This document shows, piece by piece, positions 44,034 through 52,217 of a DNA stretch of 64,000 nt (position 1 is the first letter of the stretch; each line of letters starts with the position of its first letter). A program made the position numbers and the translations under genes. Source of the stretch: SAR324 cluster bacterium (GTDB lineage Bacteria > SAR324 > NAC60-12); contig JACNJW010000049.1 of the NCBI GenBank assembly GCA_014382365.1, forward strand, positions 32,543 through 96,542, written 5' to 3'. The notes below the pieces were generated by a model, which was not told the DNA's origin, did no database searches, and saw only the letters and a list, made by a program, of their open reading frames with translations.

Positions 44034-44342
44034 CTAATTCTCTTCCCGAGTCCATCGCAAAATACTAAAAGGGATGCTAAAAGCAAGACTTCCTAAAAGT
44101 GAAAGAATTAAAAACATCTTCCAGTCCGGCGACCGAAGTTTGGCAACTAGAATTAGAAAACAAAATAATGGAAGCAAAACAATTGCTTCAAGAATGAAAA
44201 CCATTGCATACAAATTGTTATATGCTTCGCTGATCTGTGCTTGCCTAAAAAAAGTTGTAAATAAAAATAATCCATTGACTCCAAACAGTCCAATTGCTGA
44301 AACTAACCATAAAAATAGTCTTTGGTTTTTGGAAAATCTCAT
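44034..44342 (-). CDS. Small membrane protein, 102 aa, unknown function
   Basis: The protein has three predicted membrane segments (LFLWLVSAIGLFGVNGLFLF, AMVFILEAIVLLPLFCFLIL, MFLILSLLGSLAFSIPFSIL) separated by short charged loops. I do not recognise a family. It starts six bases after the stop of the ProX-like gene, so it is cotranscribed, and it ends 44 bp before the flavoenzyme gene. Confidence 0.65.
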   Translation of the reverse strand: MRFSKNQRLFLWLVSAIGLFGVNGLFLFTTFFRQAQISEAYNNLYAMVFILEAIVLLPLFCFLILVAKLRSPDWKMFLILSLLGSLAFSIPFSILRWTREEN

Positions 44343-44348
44343 ATCTTC

Positions 44349-44837
44349 CTACCCAACCGGAACTTCAATCAACCTTACCCCATGTCCGGTTTTTTCAAGG
44401 AAGTTTCCCATACCATCACGACTAACAACCAATGTACTGGTGTTGACCAGAGGATGACAAAGGATGGCATCATCCTGCCAAATATCCTGGTCAATAAAAA
44501 CCTCAACATTATTTTCTGTATCATTCAGCACTGCCAGCAAACTGACTGATCCCGGCTCAATCCCCAAATGCGTTTTCAGACGCTCCGGAGACGCGAAACT
44601 TAAGCGGGAAGAATCGAGTGCAGAAGAGAGCAACTTGAGATCTACTTTTTTGTCTTCTGGCACAGTCACCAAAAAATGCCGTGTCCCCTTTTTGTCACGT
44701 AAAAATAAATTTTTGGTGGATGCTCCCTCTAATTCTGGTGAAAGTCTTTTTGATTCCTCTACTGTAAAAACTGCAGGATGATCATGACGCACATAAGTAA
44801 TTTTATTGGCGTCAAGAAATTCGTATATTTCAGTCAC
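44349..44837 (-). CDS. YbaK/ProX-type aminoacyl-tRNA deacylase
   Basis: The 162-residue protein belongs to the INS-like trans-editing family that removes alanine or cysteine from mischarged tRNA-Pro. Segments seen are TYVRHDHPAVFTVEE, the KNLFLRDKKGTRHFLVTVPEDKKVDLK motif (catalytic Lys region) and FIDQDIWQDDAILCHPLVNTSTLVV. It resembles ProXp-ala (YeaK/PrdX) more than Cys-specific YbaK. It lies eight bases after folB within the long minus-strand run. Confidence 0.85.
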   Translation of the reverse strand: MTEIYEFLDANKITYVRHDHPAVFTVEESKRLSPELEGASTKNLFLRDKKGTRHFLVTVPEDKKVDLKLLSSALDSSRLSFASPERLKTHLGIEPGSVSLLAVLNDTENNVEVFIDQDIWQDDAILCHPLVNTSTLVVSRDGMGNFLEKTGHGVRLIEVPVG

Positions 44838-44845
44838 AATATGTA

Positions 44846-45238
44846 CTATTTAGATGTTTGTTCAGGTTCTGCCTGCCAGACTACTTCTACTTCCACATTA
44901 TCCAAAATACCCTGAATAGGTACGGATGGTTTGCGGATACGAACTACAATAATGTCTACAGAATAACACTCTCTCATTTCCTCAATTATTCGACTGCCAA
45001 GTGTCTCAATTAAATTAAAACTTTTCTCTGCACAGACTCGGCTGACAATATTATGGGCATTGACATATGAAATCGTCGATCTTTCTTCGTCCACCCATGG
45101 AGTAGCCGGGTTTTTTAAGCGGTACTCCAGGTCAATTTCAAAGCGCTGTCCCAAAGATTTTTCTTCAGGATGCACTCCGTGAAACCCATAAACAACTATG
45201 TTGCAGAGACGAATCGTGTAACTTGGGTTTGTATCCAT
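44846..45238 (-). CDS. folB: Dihydroneopterin aldolase
   Basis: This protein of 130 residues has the FolB features: IRLCNIVVYGFHGVHPEEKSLGQRFEIDLEY with the pterin-anchoring Tyr-Gly-x-His segment, SYVNAHNIVSRVCAEKSFNLIETLGSRI with the conserved Asn and the Glu-Thr-Leu, and VRIRKPSVPIQG near the C-terminus. It makes hydroxymethyl-dihydropterin in folate synthesis. ATG 45238 is chosen over a TTG twelve bases upstream. Placement after the formate-THF ligase gene supports a need for extra folate in this one-carbon region. Confidence 0.88.
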   Translation of the reverse strand: MDTNPSYTIRLCNIVVYGFHGVHPEEKSLGQRFEIDLEYRLKNPATPWVDEERSTISYVNAHNIVSRVCAEKSFNLIETLGSRIIEEMRECYSVDIIVVRIRKPSVPIQGILDNVEVEVVWQAEPEQTSK

Positions 45239-45289
45239 AATTTTATTCAATAGAACTTAGTTAATAGCGGTCATTATTGTTGTGATTTC

Positions 45290-47011
45290 TCAGGAAAGTC
45301 CACTTATACGTCCGTTTGCATCAATGTCTATGCGTTGTACTGCAGAGGCTTTAGGCATTCCAGGCATCAGCATCATTTTTCCAGTCAGGGCCACGATGAA
45401 ACCGGCTCCATTAGAAACTTTGACTTCCCGTACCTGCAAGCGCCAACCTCGTGGAGCATTACGTTTTTTGGGATCATCTGAAAGAGAGGCCTGTGTTTTT
45501 GCCATGCAGATCGGCCAGTTGGCTAATCCATTCTCTTCCAAACGCAGAATGGATGCTTCTGCTTCTTCAGTGAAATCAACTCCATCAGCCCGGTAAATTT
45601 CACGGGCAACGGTTTCAATTTTGGTTTTTATGGGGTCGGCATTTTCATAATAAAAGTTTGGAGCTCCGGGAGTTTCATCAACTATTCGTTTAATTTTATT
45701 GGCCAAATCCAAACCGCCTTCTCCACCTTTGGCAACAACTTCACTCAAAGAACTTTCAACTCCAATATCTTCACAAAATTGCCGTACAAGGTCCAATTCT
45801 TCCGGCGTGTCTGTTGGAAAACGATTGATGGCAACCACTACAGGCAAACCATATTTCTGCACATTTTCTGCATGAGTCTTTAGATTCTCACATCCTATTT
45901 TCAATGCTTCAAGATTCTCAATTTTCAGATCATCTTTTTCCACACCACCATGATATTTTAATGCACGTATTGTGGCTACTAAAACAGCCCCGTTGGGTTT
46001 CAATCCAGCTTGTCTACACTTGATGTTAACAAACTTTTCTGCACCTAAATCTGCAGCAAAGCCTGCTTCTGTAACGACATACGGAGCTAATTTCAAAGCC
46101 AGCCGTGTTGCACGTACACTGTTTGAACCATGAGCAATATTTCCGAATGGACCACAATGTACAAAAACTGGTGTGTGCTCGCAAGTTTGCACAATGTTGG
46201 GTTTGAGTGCGTCTTTCAACATCACGCACATTGAACCGATACAATCCAGCTCACGTGCAAAAACAGGTTTTCCGGAAGTGTTGTAAGCAACAACAATGCG
46301 ACCCAGTCGCTCCCTTAAATCTGCCATATCATTGGCCAGAGCCATGATGGTCATGATTTCGGATGCAGCAACAATATCAAATCCTGTTTGATGAGGAAAA
46401 CCATCGAATTTTGAACCCAAACCAACTTCTGCATTACGCAGTTGTCTGTCGCACAAATCAATTGTGCGTCTCCAGGTGACTTTTTCAGGATCTATCTCGA
46501 GTGGATTGTCAAAGTGCATTGAGTTATCCAGCACTGCAGACAACAAATTATGTGCTGCAGCAATTGCATGGAGATCTCCGGTGAAGTGCATATTGATGTC
46601 TTCCATCGGCAAAACTTGAGAATAACCACCACCTGCTGCACCGCCCTTGATGCCAAATGTGGGTCCCATACTCGGTTCACGTAAAGCAAGTGCGTGTTTG
46701 ACACCAAGTTTTCCGAAGGCTTGTGCCAGTCCGATACAGATGCAGGTTTTTCCTTCTCCTGCAGGAGTCGGCGTGATTGCTGTAACAAGAATCAGCTTGC
46801 CATCCGGACCGTCTTTGAGTCGTTCCCAGAGATTATCTTCAATTTTGGCCTTATATTTACCGTATTGTTCCAAATCATTGCTGTCTATTTCGAGCATCGA
46901 AGCAATTTCCGGAATCAGTTTCATAGTTGCATGTTGCGAAATTTCAATATCTGCAGGAATTGCAGGCATTTCCGGATAAATTACATCAAGTCTAGTTTGA
47001 TCTGTTTTCAT
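45290..47011 (-). CDS. fhs: Formate-tetrahydrofolate ligase
   Basis: The 573-residue protein has the Fhs ATP-binding loop TPTPAGEGKTCICIGLAQAFGKLG, the GIKGGAAGGGYSQVLPMEDINMHFTGD segment and VVAINRFPTDTPEE. The length is close to the usual 555-560. It makes 10-formyl-THF from formate, THF and ATP, and in reverse it can release formate with ATP gain when methyl groups are oxidised. The latter suits a demethylation cluster. It sits between folB and an EamA transporter gene. Confidence 0.96.
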   Translation of the reverse strand: MKTDQTRLDVIYPEMPAIPADIEISQHATMKLIPEIASMLEIDSNDLEQYGKYKAKIEDNLWERLKDGPDGKLILVTAITPTPAGEGKTCICIGLAQAFGKLGVKHALALREPSMGPTFGIKGGAAGGGYSQVLPMEDINMHFTGDLHAIAAAHNLLSAVLDNSMHFDNPLEIDPEKVTWRRTIDLCDRQLRNAEVGLGSKFDGFPHQTGFDIVAASEIMTIMALANDMADLRERLGRIVVAYNTSGKPVFARELDCIGSMCVMLKDALKPNIVQTCEHTPVFVHCGPFGNIAHGSNSVRATRLALKLAPYVVTEAGFAADLGAEKFVNIKCRQAGLKPNGAVLVATIRALKYHGGVEKDDLKIENLEALKIGCENLKTHAENVQKYGLPVVVAINRFPTDTPEELDLVRQFCEDIGVESSLSEVVAKGGEGGLDLANKIKRIVDETPGAPNFYYENADPIKTKIETVAREIYRADGVDFTEEAEASILRLEENGLANWPICMAKTQASLSDDPKKRNAPRGWRLQVREVKVSNGAGFIVALTGKMMLMPGMPKASAVQRIDIDANGRISGLS

Positions 47012-47070
47012 TTGGTGTTATGGATAAGAAGGTTAAGATATTATAGATTTAAATAATTAATAATGAATCC

Positions 47071-47949
47071 TTAGCTACGTTCAAGAACAGGCATTTGTTT
47101 ACCAATTGCAACTGAACCAACAACAAGTAATGTAAAGATAACGGTTTGTAAATCAACAATCTCGTTGAGCAATAGTGCAGATGCAACTAAAGTTACAATT
47201 GGTTGTAACAACTGTGTTTGGCTGACCCTTGCAATTCCTCCTAAAGCCAGACCTTTGTTCCAGAGGAAAAAACCAAATAACTGGCTGACTAGAGCCAAAT
47301 ATAAAAAGCTTAGCAGCACATTCAAAGGCAAACTTTCAATTGCTGCTTGTGGCACCTGCAGCCAGGCTGGTACAATGATAAATGGGAATGAAATTACTAA
47401 AGCCCAACAAATTACCTGCCAGCCACCAATTACTTTTGAAAGCTTTCCTCCAAGTGCATATCCGCTTGCGGCACTGACTATAGCACCCAGCAGTAAAAAA
47501 TCACCTGACTGCAACGAACCAAGCCCCTGCAGCAGTGAAAAAGTAATAACTATTGTACTACCAATAACTGCGAAAATCCAGAAACCAGCGGATGGTTTTT
47601 CGTTTGCAAATAAAGCAGCAGCCATTGCTGTTGCCAAAGGCAGCAAACCAAGTACTACTCCTCCGTGTGATGCCGGTACTGTCTGCATAGCCCAGGCAGA
47701 TAAAACAGGAAAACCTACCACCACCCCGGCTGCAACTCCCAACAGTTGGATAAGTTGTTGTTGATTAGGTCTTTTCTGCTTAGTTGCGATTAGCAAAACT
47801 GCGGCCACAATTGAGGCCATAACTGCACGTCCCAAACCGATGAATATCGGATCAAAATATGGAATGATAAAACGTGTTGCCGGTAGAGTCAGGCCAAACG
47901 AAACTACACCTAATGTACCTAGAATCATTCCTTTAGACTCATTACCCAT
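47071..47949 (-). CDS. EamA/DMT-family transporter
   Basis: The 292-residue protein has ten hydrophobic segments in two repeated halves, the EamA arrangement, with GVVSFGLTLPATRFIIPYFDPIFIGLGRA at the start and the second-half motif LALGGIARVSQTQLLQPIVTLVASALLLNE. DMT exporters of this type move amino acids or other metabolites. It is one of two such genes in the region. It starts 22 bp after the sdaA stop and is probably cotranscribed with it. Cargo unknown; serine, glycine or cysteine are candidates by context. Confidence 0.86.
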   Translation of the reverse strand: MGNESKGMILGTLGVVSFGLTLPATRFIIPYFDPIFIGLGRAVMASIVAAVLLIATKQKRPNQQQLIQLLGVAAGVVVGFPVLSAWAMQTVPASHGGVVLGLLPLATAMAAALFANEKPSAGFWIFAVIGSTIVITFSLLQGLGSLQSGDFLLLGAIVSAASGYALGGKLSKVIGGWQVICWALVISFPFIIVPAWLQVPQAAIESLPLNVLLSFLYLALVSQLFGFFLWNKGLALGGIARVSQTQLLQPIVTLVASALLLNEIVDLQTVIFTLLVVGSVAIGKQMPVLERS

Positions 47950-47971
47950 AATTAATTAACTATCTTTCTGT

Positions 47972-49342
47972 TCAGCATTCAGGTAAATTTACCGCAAGCC
48001 CACCCAATGATGTCTCCTTGTAGTGGAGCATCATGTCTTTACCGGTTTTGTGCATTGTGGCAATGACTTTATCAAGTGAGATGATATGGTTTCCGTCTCC
48101 ACGTCTTGCTAACCGTGCCGCGTTGATGGCTTTCAAAGCACCCATAGTATTACGTTCAATGCAGGGGATTTGTACCAGACCACCAACCGGATCACAGGTT
48201 AATCCCAGGTTATGTTCCATCCCGATTTCTGCTGCATTGGCAATTTGACGGGGTGCGCAGTCCATGACTGCAGCCAAACCTGCAGCCGCCATAGAACATG
48301 CTACTCCGACTTCGCCCTGACAGCCGACTTCTGCTGCGGAAATTGAGGCTCCCTCTTTAAATAATATACCAATTGCAGCAGCTGTGAGCAGAAATGTAAC
48401 AATTTTGTCTTCGTTGAAATCCTTGCGAAAACGTTGACAGTAGTGCATTACTGCCGGTATTACTCCACCACCTCCATTAGTTGGAGCAGTAACTATTCGT
48501 CCTCCAGATGCATTCTCTTCATTGACGGCCATGGCAAACAGACTTACCCAGTCCATCAGCTCTGCAGGAGAATGGTCAGGGTTTTTCATCAACTCCCTGT
48601 AGAGATCAGGTGCTCTTCTACGTACATTCAAACCACCAGGTAAATGTGATTCAGAAGATGACATTCCTCTTTGAGTGCATTCCTGCATCACGCCCCAGAT
48701 GTTAAGCAAACCATCCCAGATCTCAGATTCTGAACGCCATGTTTGTTCATTGATCCACATCAGTTCACGACAGCTCATACCTGTTTTTGTGCAGTGCTCA
48801 AAGAGTTCTTTACATGATTTGAAATGAAATGGAACTTGTTTGCCGAAGGATTCATTTTTATTTTGAATTTCCTCAGCATCTAAAACAAATCCGCCGCCTA
48901 CTGAATAAAAATCCTCTTCACGTAACTTTGTTCCATCAACATCATAAACAGTGAAACGCATGCCATTGGAATGATGTGGTAATAAATCGTCATGATAAAA
49001 AATCAAAGACTCTTTTTCGTCAAAAGAAATTTTATGTTCATTCAACAGAGTCAGCGTTTTATTTTTTCGTATCCTGCCTAATCTTACAGACATAAGTTCT
49101 GTCTCAACTGTAGCTGGATCAGCCCCCTCTAAGCCCAGCAAAATAGCACCTTTAGTACCATGACCAGTTCCAGTTAAGGCCAGTGAACCAAACAACTCTA
49201 TTTTAACGGAGTCAATTTTCGTCAGCGGAAATTTCTCGATGCAGTTAAATATAAATTGTTTTGCAGCAAACATAGGTCCAACTGTGTGCGAACTCGATGG
49301 ACCTATGCCAATTTTAAATAAATCAAATACACTAATACTCAT
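47972..49342 (-). CDS. sdaA: L-serine ammonia-lyase (iron-sulfur dependent, single chain)
   Basis: The 456-residue protein unites the beta and alpha domains of bacterial L-serine dehydratase. The N-terminus [21 protein letters not shown] is the signature of the beta domain; the alpha domain shows [44 protein letters not shown] with cluster cysteines, and [19 protein letters not shown]. It deaminates serine to pyruvate using a 4Fe-4S cluster, giving an outlet for serine formed from glycine and methylene-THF. It sits 24 bp after the methyl-THF:corrinoid methyltransferase gene. Confidence 0.95.
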   Translation of the reverse strand: MSISVFDLFKIGIGPSSSHTVGPMFAAKQFIFNCIEKFPLTKIDSVKIELFGSLALTGTGHGTKGAILLGLEGADPATVETELMSVRLGRIRKNKTLTLLNEHKISFDEKESLIFYHDDLLPHHSNGMRFTVYDVDGTKLREEDFYSVGGGFVLDAEEIQNKNESFGKQVPFHFKSCKELFEHCTKTGMSCRELMWINEQTWRSESEIWDGLLNIWGVMQECTQRGMSSSESHLPGGLNVRRRAPDLYRELMKNPDHSPAELMDWVSLFAMAVNEENASGGRIVTAPTNGGGGVIPAVMHYCQRFRKDFNEDKIVTFLLTAAAIGILFKEGASISAAEVGCQGEVGVACSMAAAGLAAVMDCAPRQIANAAEIGMEHNLGLTCDPVGGLVQIPCIERNTMGALKAINAARLARRGDGNHIISLDKVIATMHKTGKDMMLHYKETSLGGLAVNLPEC

Positions 49343-49366
49343 TTGGCCTCTTTCTCTATTATTTAA

Positions 49367-50272
49367 TTATCCTCTACGTGCTCGTCGACGTCCACGTTCT
49401 CGTCGTTCTCCACCTTCACCATCAGCTACTGGTTCCCGATACTTTCTGATCCAACTGGCACAATTTGGATCATTGCCCATCATCATGTCTGCACCCATCA
49501 CTGCCTGCATTACAGGCTCATGGAGTGGATTTGTAATTGCTGATGTCAGTCCGGAAGCAATTGCCATTGTCAAAAATGCGGCGTTCACTCCGTTTCGGTT
49601 GGGAAGTCCAAAACTCACATTTGATGCACCGCAAGTCGTATTGACTTTTAGCTCATCCTGTAAACGCCGGACCAGACTCATTACTTGTCTCACTGCAGAA
49701 TTGATTGCTCCAATCGGCATCACCAAAGGGTCGACTACAATGTCTGAACTTGGAATACCATAATCCGCCGCATGTTCTACAATTTTTTTAGCCACCTCAA
49801 AACGCACATCCGGGTCTTCAGAGATACCGGTCTCATCGTTGGAAATAGCTACTACGGCGCAGCCGTATTTTTTAACCAGTGGTAAAACGGCTTCCAGTCG
49901 TTCTTCTTCACCAGTAACTGAATTCAACAAAGCTTTTCCTTGATAAACTTCAAGTCCAGCCTCCAAAGCAGCAACTATTGAAGAGTCGATTGAAAGTGGA
50001 AGGTCAGTCAGAGATTGTACAAGTTTGATGGTCTCAGCCAGTATTTTAGGTTCGTCTGCAAGTGGGATCCCCGCATTCACATCCAGCATGTGTGCACCAG
50101 CAGCTACCTGTGCCAGTGTATCCTGTTCTACTCTGCTGAAATCACCCTCAGCCATTTCTTTTGACAGTAGTTTGCGTCCGGTGGGATTGATGCGTTCACC
50201 AATCATCACGAACGGTCGCTCAAAACCAATGATGATTTCTTTACTGGCGGAACTAATTACGGTATCAGTCAT
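49367..50272 (-). CDS. Methyltetrahydrofolate:corrinoid methyltransferase (pterin-binding)
   Basis: The protein of about 301 residues has the pterin-binding TIM-barrel motifs of MeTr/MtgA/AcsE proteins: FVMIGERINPTGRKLL, AGAHMLDVNAGIPLADE, PLSIDSSIVAALEAGL, AVVAISNDETGI and NTTCGASNVSFGLPNR. It would move a methyl group from the corrinoid protein to THF, or the reverse. The C-terminus ends in a strongly basic Arg/Gly tail (ERRERGRRRARRG). I start it at ATG 50272, not a TTG fifteen bases upstream. It is cotranscribed with the corrinoid-system genes before it. Confidence 0.9.
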   Translation of the reverse strand: MTDTVISSASKEIIIGFERPFVMIGERINPTGRKLLSKEMAEGDFSRVEQDTLAQVAAGAHMLDVNAGIPLADEPKILAETIKLVQSLTDLPLSIDSSIVAALEAGLEVYQGKALLNSVTGEEERLEAVLPLVKKYGCAVVAISNDETGISEDPDVRFEVAKKIVEHAADYGIPSSDIVVDPLVMPIGAINSAVRQVMSLVRRLQDELKVNTTCGASNVSFGLPNRNGVNAAFLTMAIASGLTSAITNPLHEPVMQAVMGADMMMGNDPNCASWIRKYREPVADGEGGERRERGRRRARRG

Positions 50273-50319
50273 TTTAATTTTTTTCAATATTCATTGTTCT
50301 TAGTTTTAGATGGTACAAA

Positions 50320-50625
50320 TCATGTTTCTGAAATTTTCAGGCCTTTGTTTTTTACAAGATTTTTTAAAATTTCATCAGTGAAATACGCCTCCAATTCTGC
50401 CGCAGTGCTGTTCACAATATTTTGTGGATCGCCTTGGCAACTTTCTATTTCTCGTCGCCAATCTTCAAGATATTCAGCACTTCCCTGACGTCCAGCACGC
50501 ATGGCGGATTTGTCTATGGCTTTCATAAAACGTTCATCTAATTGTGCTTTGTATGAAGTTCGACCCTGCTTTACAATCACCTGTGAAGGTATATCCCGCC
50601 AATATATTATTGTTCTTTTTGCCAT
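50320..50625 (-). CDS. 'Virulence factor' family small protein of corrinoid methyltransferase clusters
   Basis: This 101-residue protein begins KRTIIYWRDIPSQVIVKQGRTSYKAQLDERFMKAIDKSAMRAG, the sequence I know as the 'virulence factor' family that travels with MttB-like methyltransferases and DUF1638 proteins in many proteobacteria. The name has no experimental basis here. It is soluble, with no metal or nucleotide motif, and carries one Cys. It starts eight bases after the DUF1638 stop, so it is surely in the operon. A role in corrinoid binding or activation is possible but unproven. Confidence 0.75.
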   Translation of the reverse strand: MAKRTIIYWRDIPSQVIVKQGRTSYKAQLDERFMKAIDKSAMRAGRQGSAEYLEDWRREIESCQGDPQNIVNSTAAELEAYFTDEILKNLVKNKGLKISET

Positions 50626-50632
50626 TTTAGTT

Positions 50633-51331
50633 CTAATCTGCTTTTGATAAAGCGGCTAATGCTGGAGCTAATTCGCCATATCCGGTGAATCTGTATTCGT
50701 ATTTTAGTTTCAGTCGTTCTGCAATTTCTTGAGCTTGCGTTTGTAATTCCGGATTATCTGTTTGCGCTAAATAAACCAATTTTCGGTAGTGTTCAAAATA
50801 AATTTGCAAGAGCTCCGGATATTGATCTATTTTCATTCCCCGCCAAATCAGGCTTTCAAAACTTTTGACTAAAAAATCGGTGAGAAAATAACTGCCGATT
50901 TCTTCGACAACAATTTCTGAAAAAGTTTTACTTCCAGAAAAAAACTCATAACAATGTGCTCCCGGCAATCGTACTACTCCAAATTCTTCCAGTAGTTTAT
51001 CCAGTTGGCCACCTGTTCCGCAATCTGCATAGCCAATGTAAATTTTGGAAAATTTATTTTGCGCATTACGTAAATTTTTCTGCAGTTGCTCTGTTATTTT
51101 TTGCGGTTCATTATGCAGTTTTGCCGGCAGGTAGCGGACTTTTAAATGACTCCAGCCATTTTTGCGAATCAGTACCGTGATTTCATTTGCCAGTGCACCG
51201 CAGGCAATGATTAATGTTTTGTCAGATGCCTCCAACCGTTCGCCCCAGAGATCATGTGCAGGAGCCAGATTTTTGATTTTGGCAAGGTGATATTTTCTAC
51301 CACGACGACGTTTTTTAGTTGTACGTTTCAT
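50633..51331 (-). CDS. DUF1638 domain protein
   Basis: The 232-residue protein belongs to DUF1638 (TLIIACGALANEITVLIRKNGWSHLKVRYLPAKLHNEPQKI, YIGYADCGTGGQLDKLLEEFGVVRLPGAHCYEFFSG). The conserved Cys of IACGAL, ADCGTGG and GAHCYE could bind a metal or a corrinoid. Such proteins are found beside MttB-type methyltransferases, and no activity is known. The N-terminus is highly basic (KRTTKKRRRGRKYH), like the tails on its two operon partners. It is 65 bp after the corrinoid protein gene. Confidence 0.82.
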   Translation of the reverse strand: MKRTTKKRRRGRKYHLAKIKNLAPAHDLWGERLEASDKTLIIACGALANEITVLIRKNGWSHLKVRYLPAKLHNEPQKITEQLQKNLRNAQNKFSKIYIGYADCGTGGQLDKLLEEFGVVRLPGAHCYEFFSGSKTFSEIVVEEIGSYFLTDFLVKSFESLIWRGMKIDQYPELLQIYFEHYRKLVYLAQTDNPELQTQAQEIAERLKLKYEYRFTGYGELAPALAALSKAD

Positions 51332-51396
51332 TAATTTAAATAAACAGTTTTAAAATCAGTTTAACCTGTTTATTTTATGCTTTCACTGAATTAACA

Positions 51397-52134
51397 TCAA
51401 GCTGCTGCCTGCGGTATTGCAGGTGTGCTTTCGCGGCGTTGAGTAATCATGGAGGATGCAGTTTCTACAGCTACAGCGGCATCCCTGCAGTAGGCATCAG
51501 CACCAATTGCCAAGCCAAATTCTTCATTTAAGGGTGCTCCGCCGACCAAAACAATCAAATCATCACGAATCCCTTGATTTCCCAATTCATCAATTACGAC
51601 TTTCATGTAGGGCATGGTTGTGGTGAGCAAGGCAGACATTCCCAGTATGTCCGGTTTATGTTCTTCAATGGCTTCCAAATAATTCTCCACAGGATTGTTG
51701 ATACCAATATCAACCACCTCAAAACCTGCGCCTTCCCACATCATACCGACCAAGTTTTTTCCGATGTCGTGGATATCACCTTTGACCGTGCCGATCACAG
51801 CTTTTCCAAGCGGCGGCGCACCTGTTTCCGCGAGCAATGGACGCAAGATCCCCATTCCGCCTTTCATCGAATTTGCCGACAGCAAGACCTCTGGAACAAA
51901 CAAAATCCCATCCCGAAAGTCAATACCGACAATCCGCATTCCTTCTACCAGAGCTTCGCTCAATACTTTGTCCGGAGACCAACCTCTAGAGAGCAAAATG
52001 TTAGTACCTTCTTCAATTTCCTCTTTGAGTCCATCGTAAAGGTCATCGTGCATTTGCAAAACCAGCTCATCGTCCGGCAGTGTCGATAAATCCAGTTCTT
52101 CGTCTTCTTCAATTAAATCTTGTTCCTCACTCAT
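51397..52134 (-). CDS. Corrinoid (methyl-carrier) protein, MtgC/MttC type
   Basis: The 245-residue protein has an N-terminal helical cap domain and the cobalamin-binding motif GDIHDIGKN, with Asp120, His122 and Gly125, followed by GINNPVENYLEAIEEHKPDILGMSALLTTTM and LVGGAPLNEEFGLAIGADAYCRDA. It carries a methyl group between the MttB-like enzyme and the THF methyltransferase. The first 19 residues are strongly acidic (EEQDLIEEDEELDL). I start at ATG 52134 because a GGAGGA ribosome site lies just before it, inside the longer reading frame that begins at 52146. It follows the flavin oxidoreductase gene. Confidence 0.93.
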   Translation of the reverse strand: MSEEQDLIEEDEELDLSTLPDDELVLQMHDDLYDGLKEEIEEGTNILLSRGWSPDKVLSEALVEGMRIVGIDFRDGILFVPEVLLSANSMKGGMGILRPLLAETGAPPLGKAVIGTVKGDIHDIGKNLVGMMWEGAGFEVVDIGINNPVENYLEAIEEHKPDILGMSALLTTTMPYMKVVIDELGNQGIRDDLIVLVGGAPLNEEFGLAIGADAYCRDAAVAVETASSMITQRRESTPAIPQAAA

Positions 52135-52217
52135 GATTTCCTCCATTATGTTTATTATTACAAAATTATATTTAGCCTAAAACTAACCATTATTTTGAGT
52201 CAGTATTTTGAAAGTTA

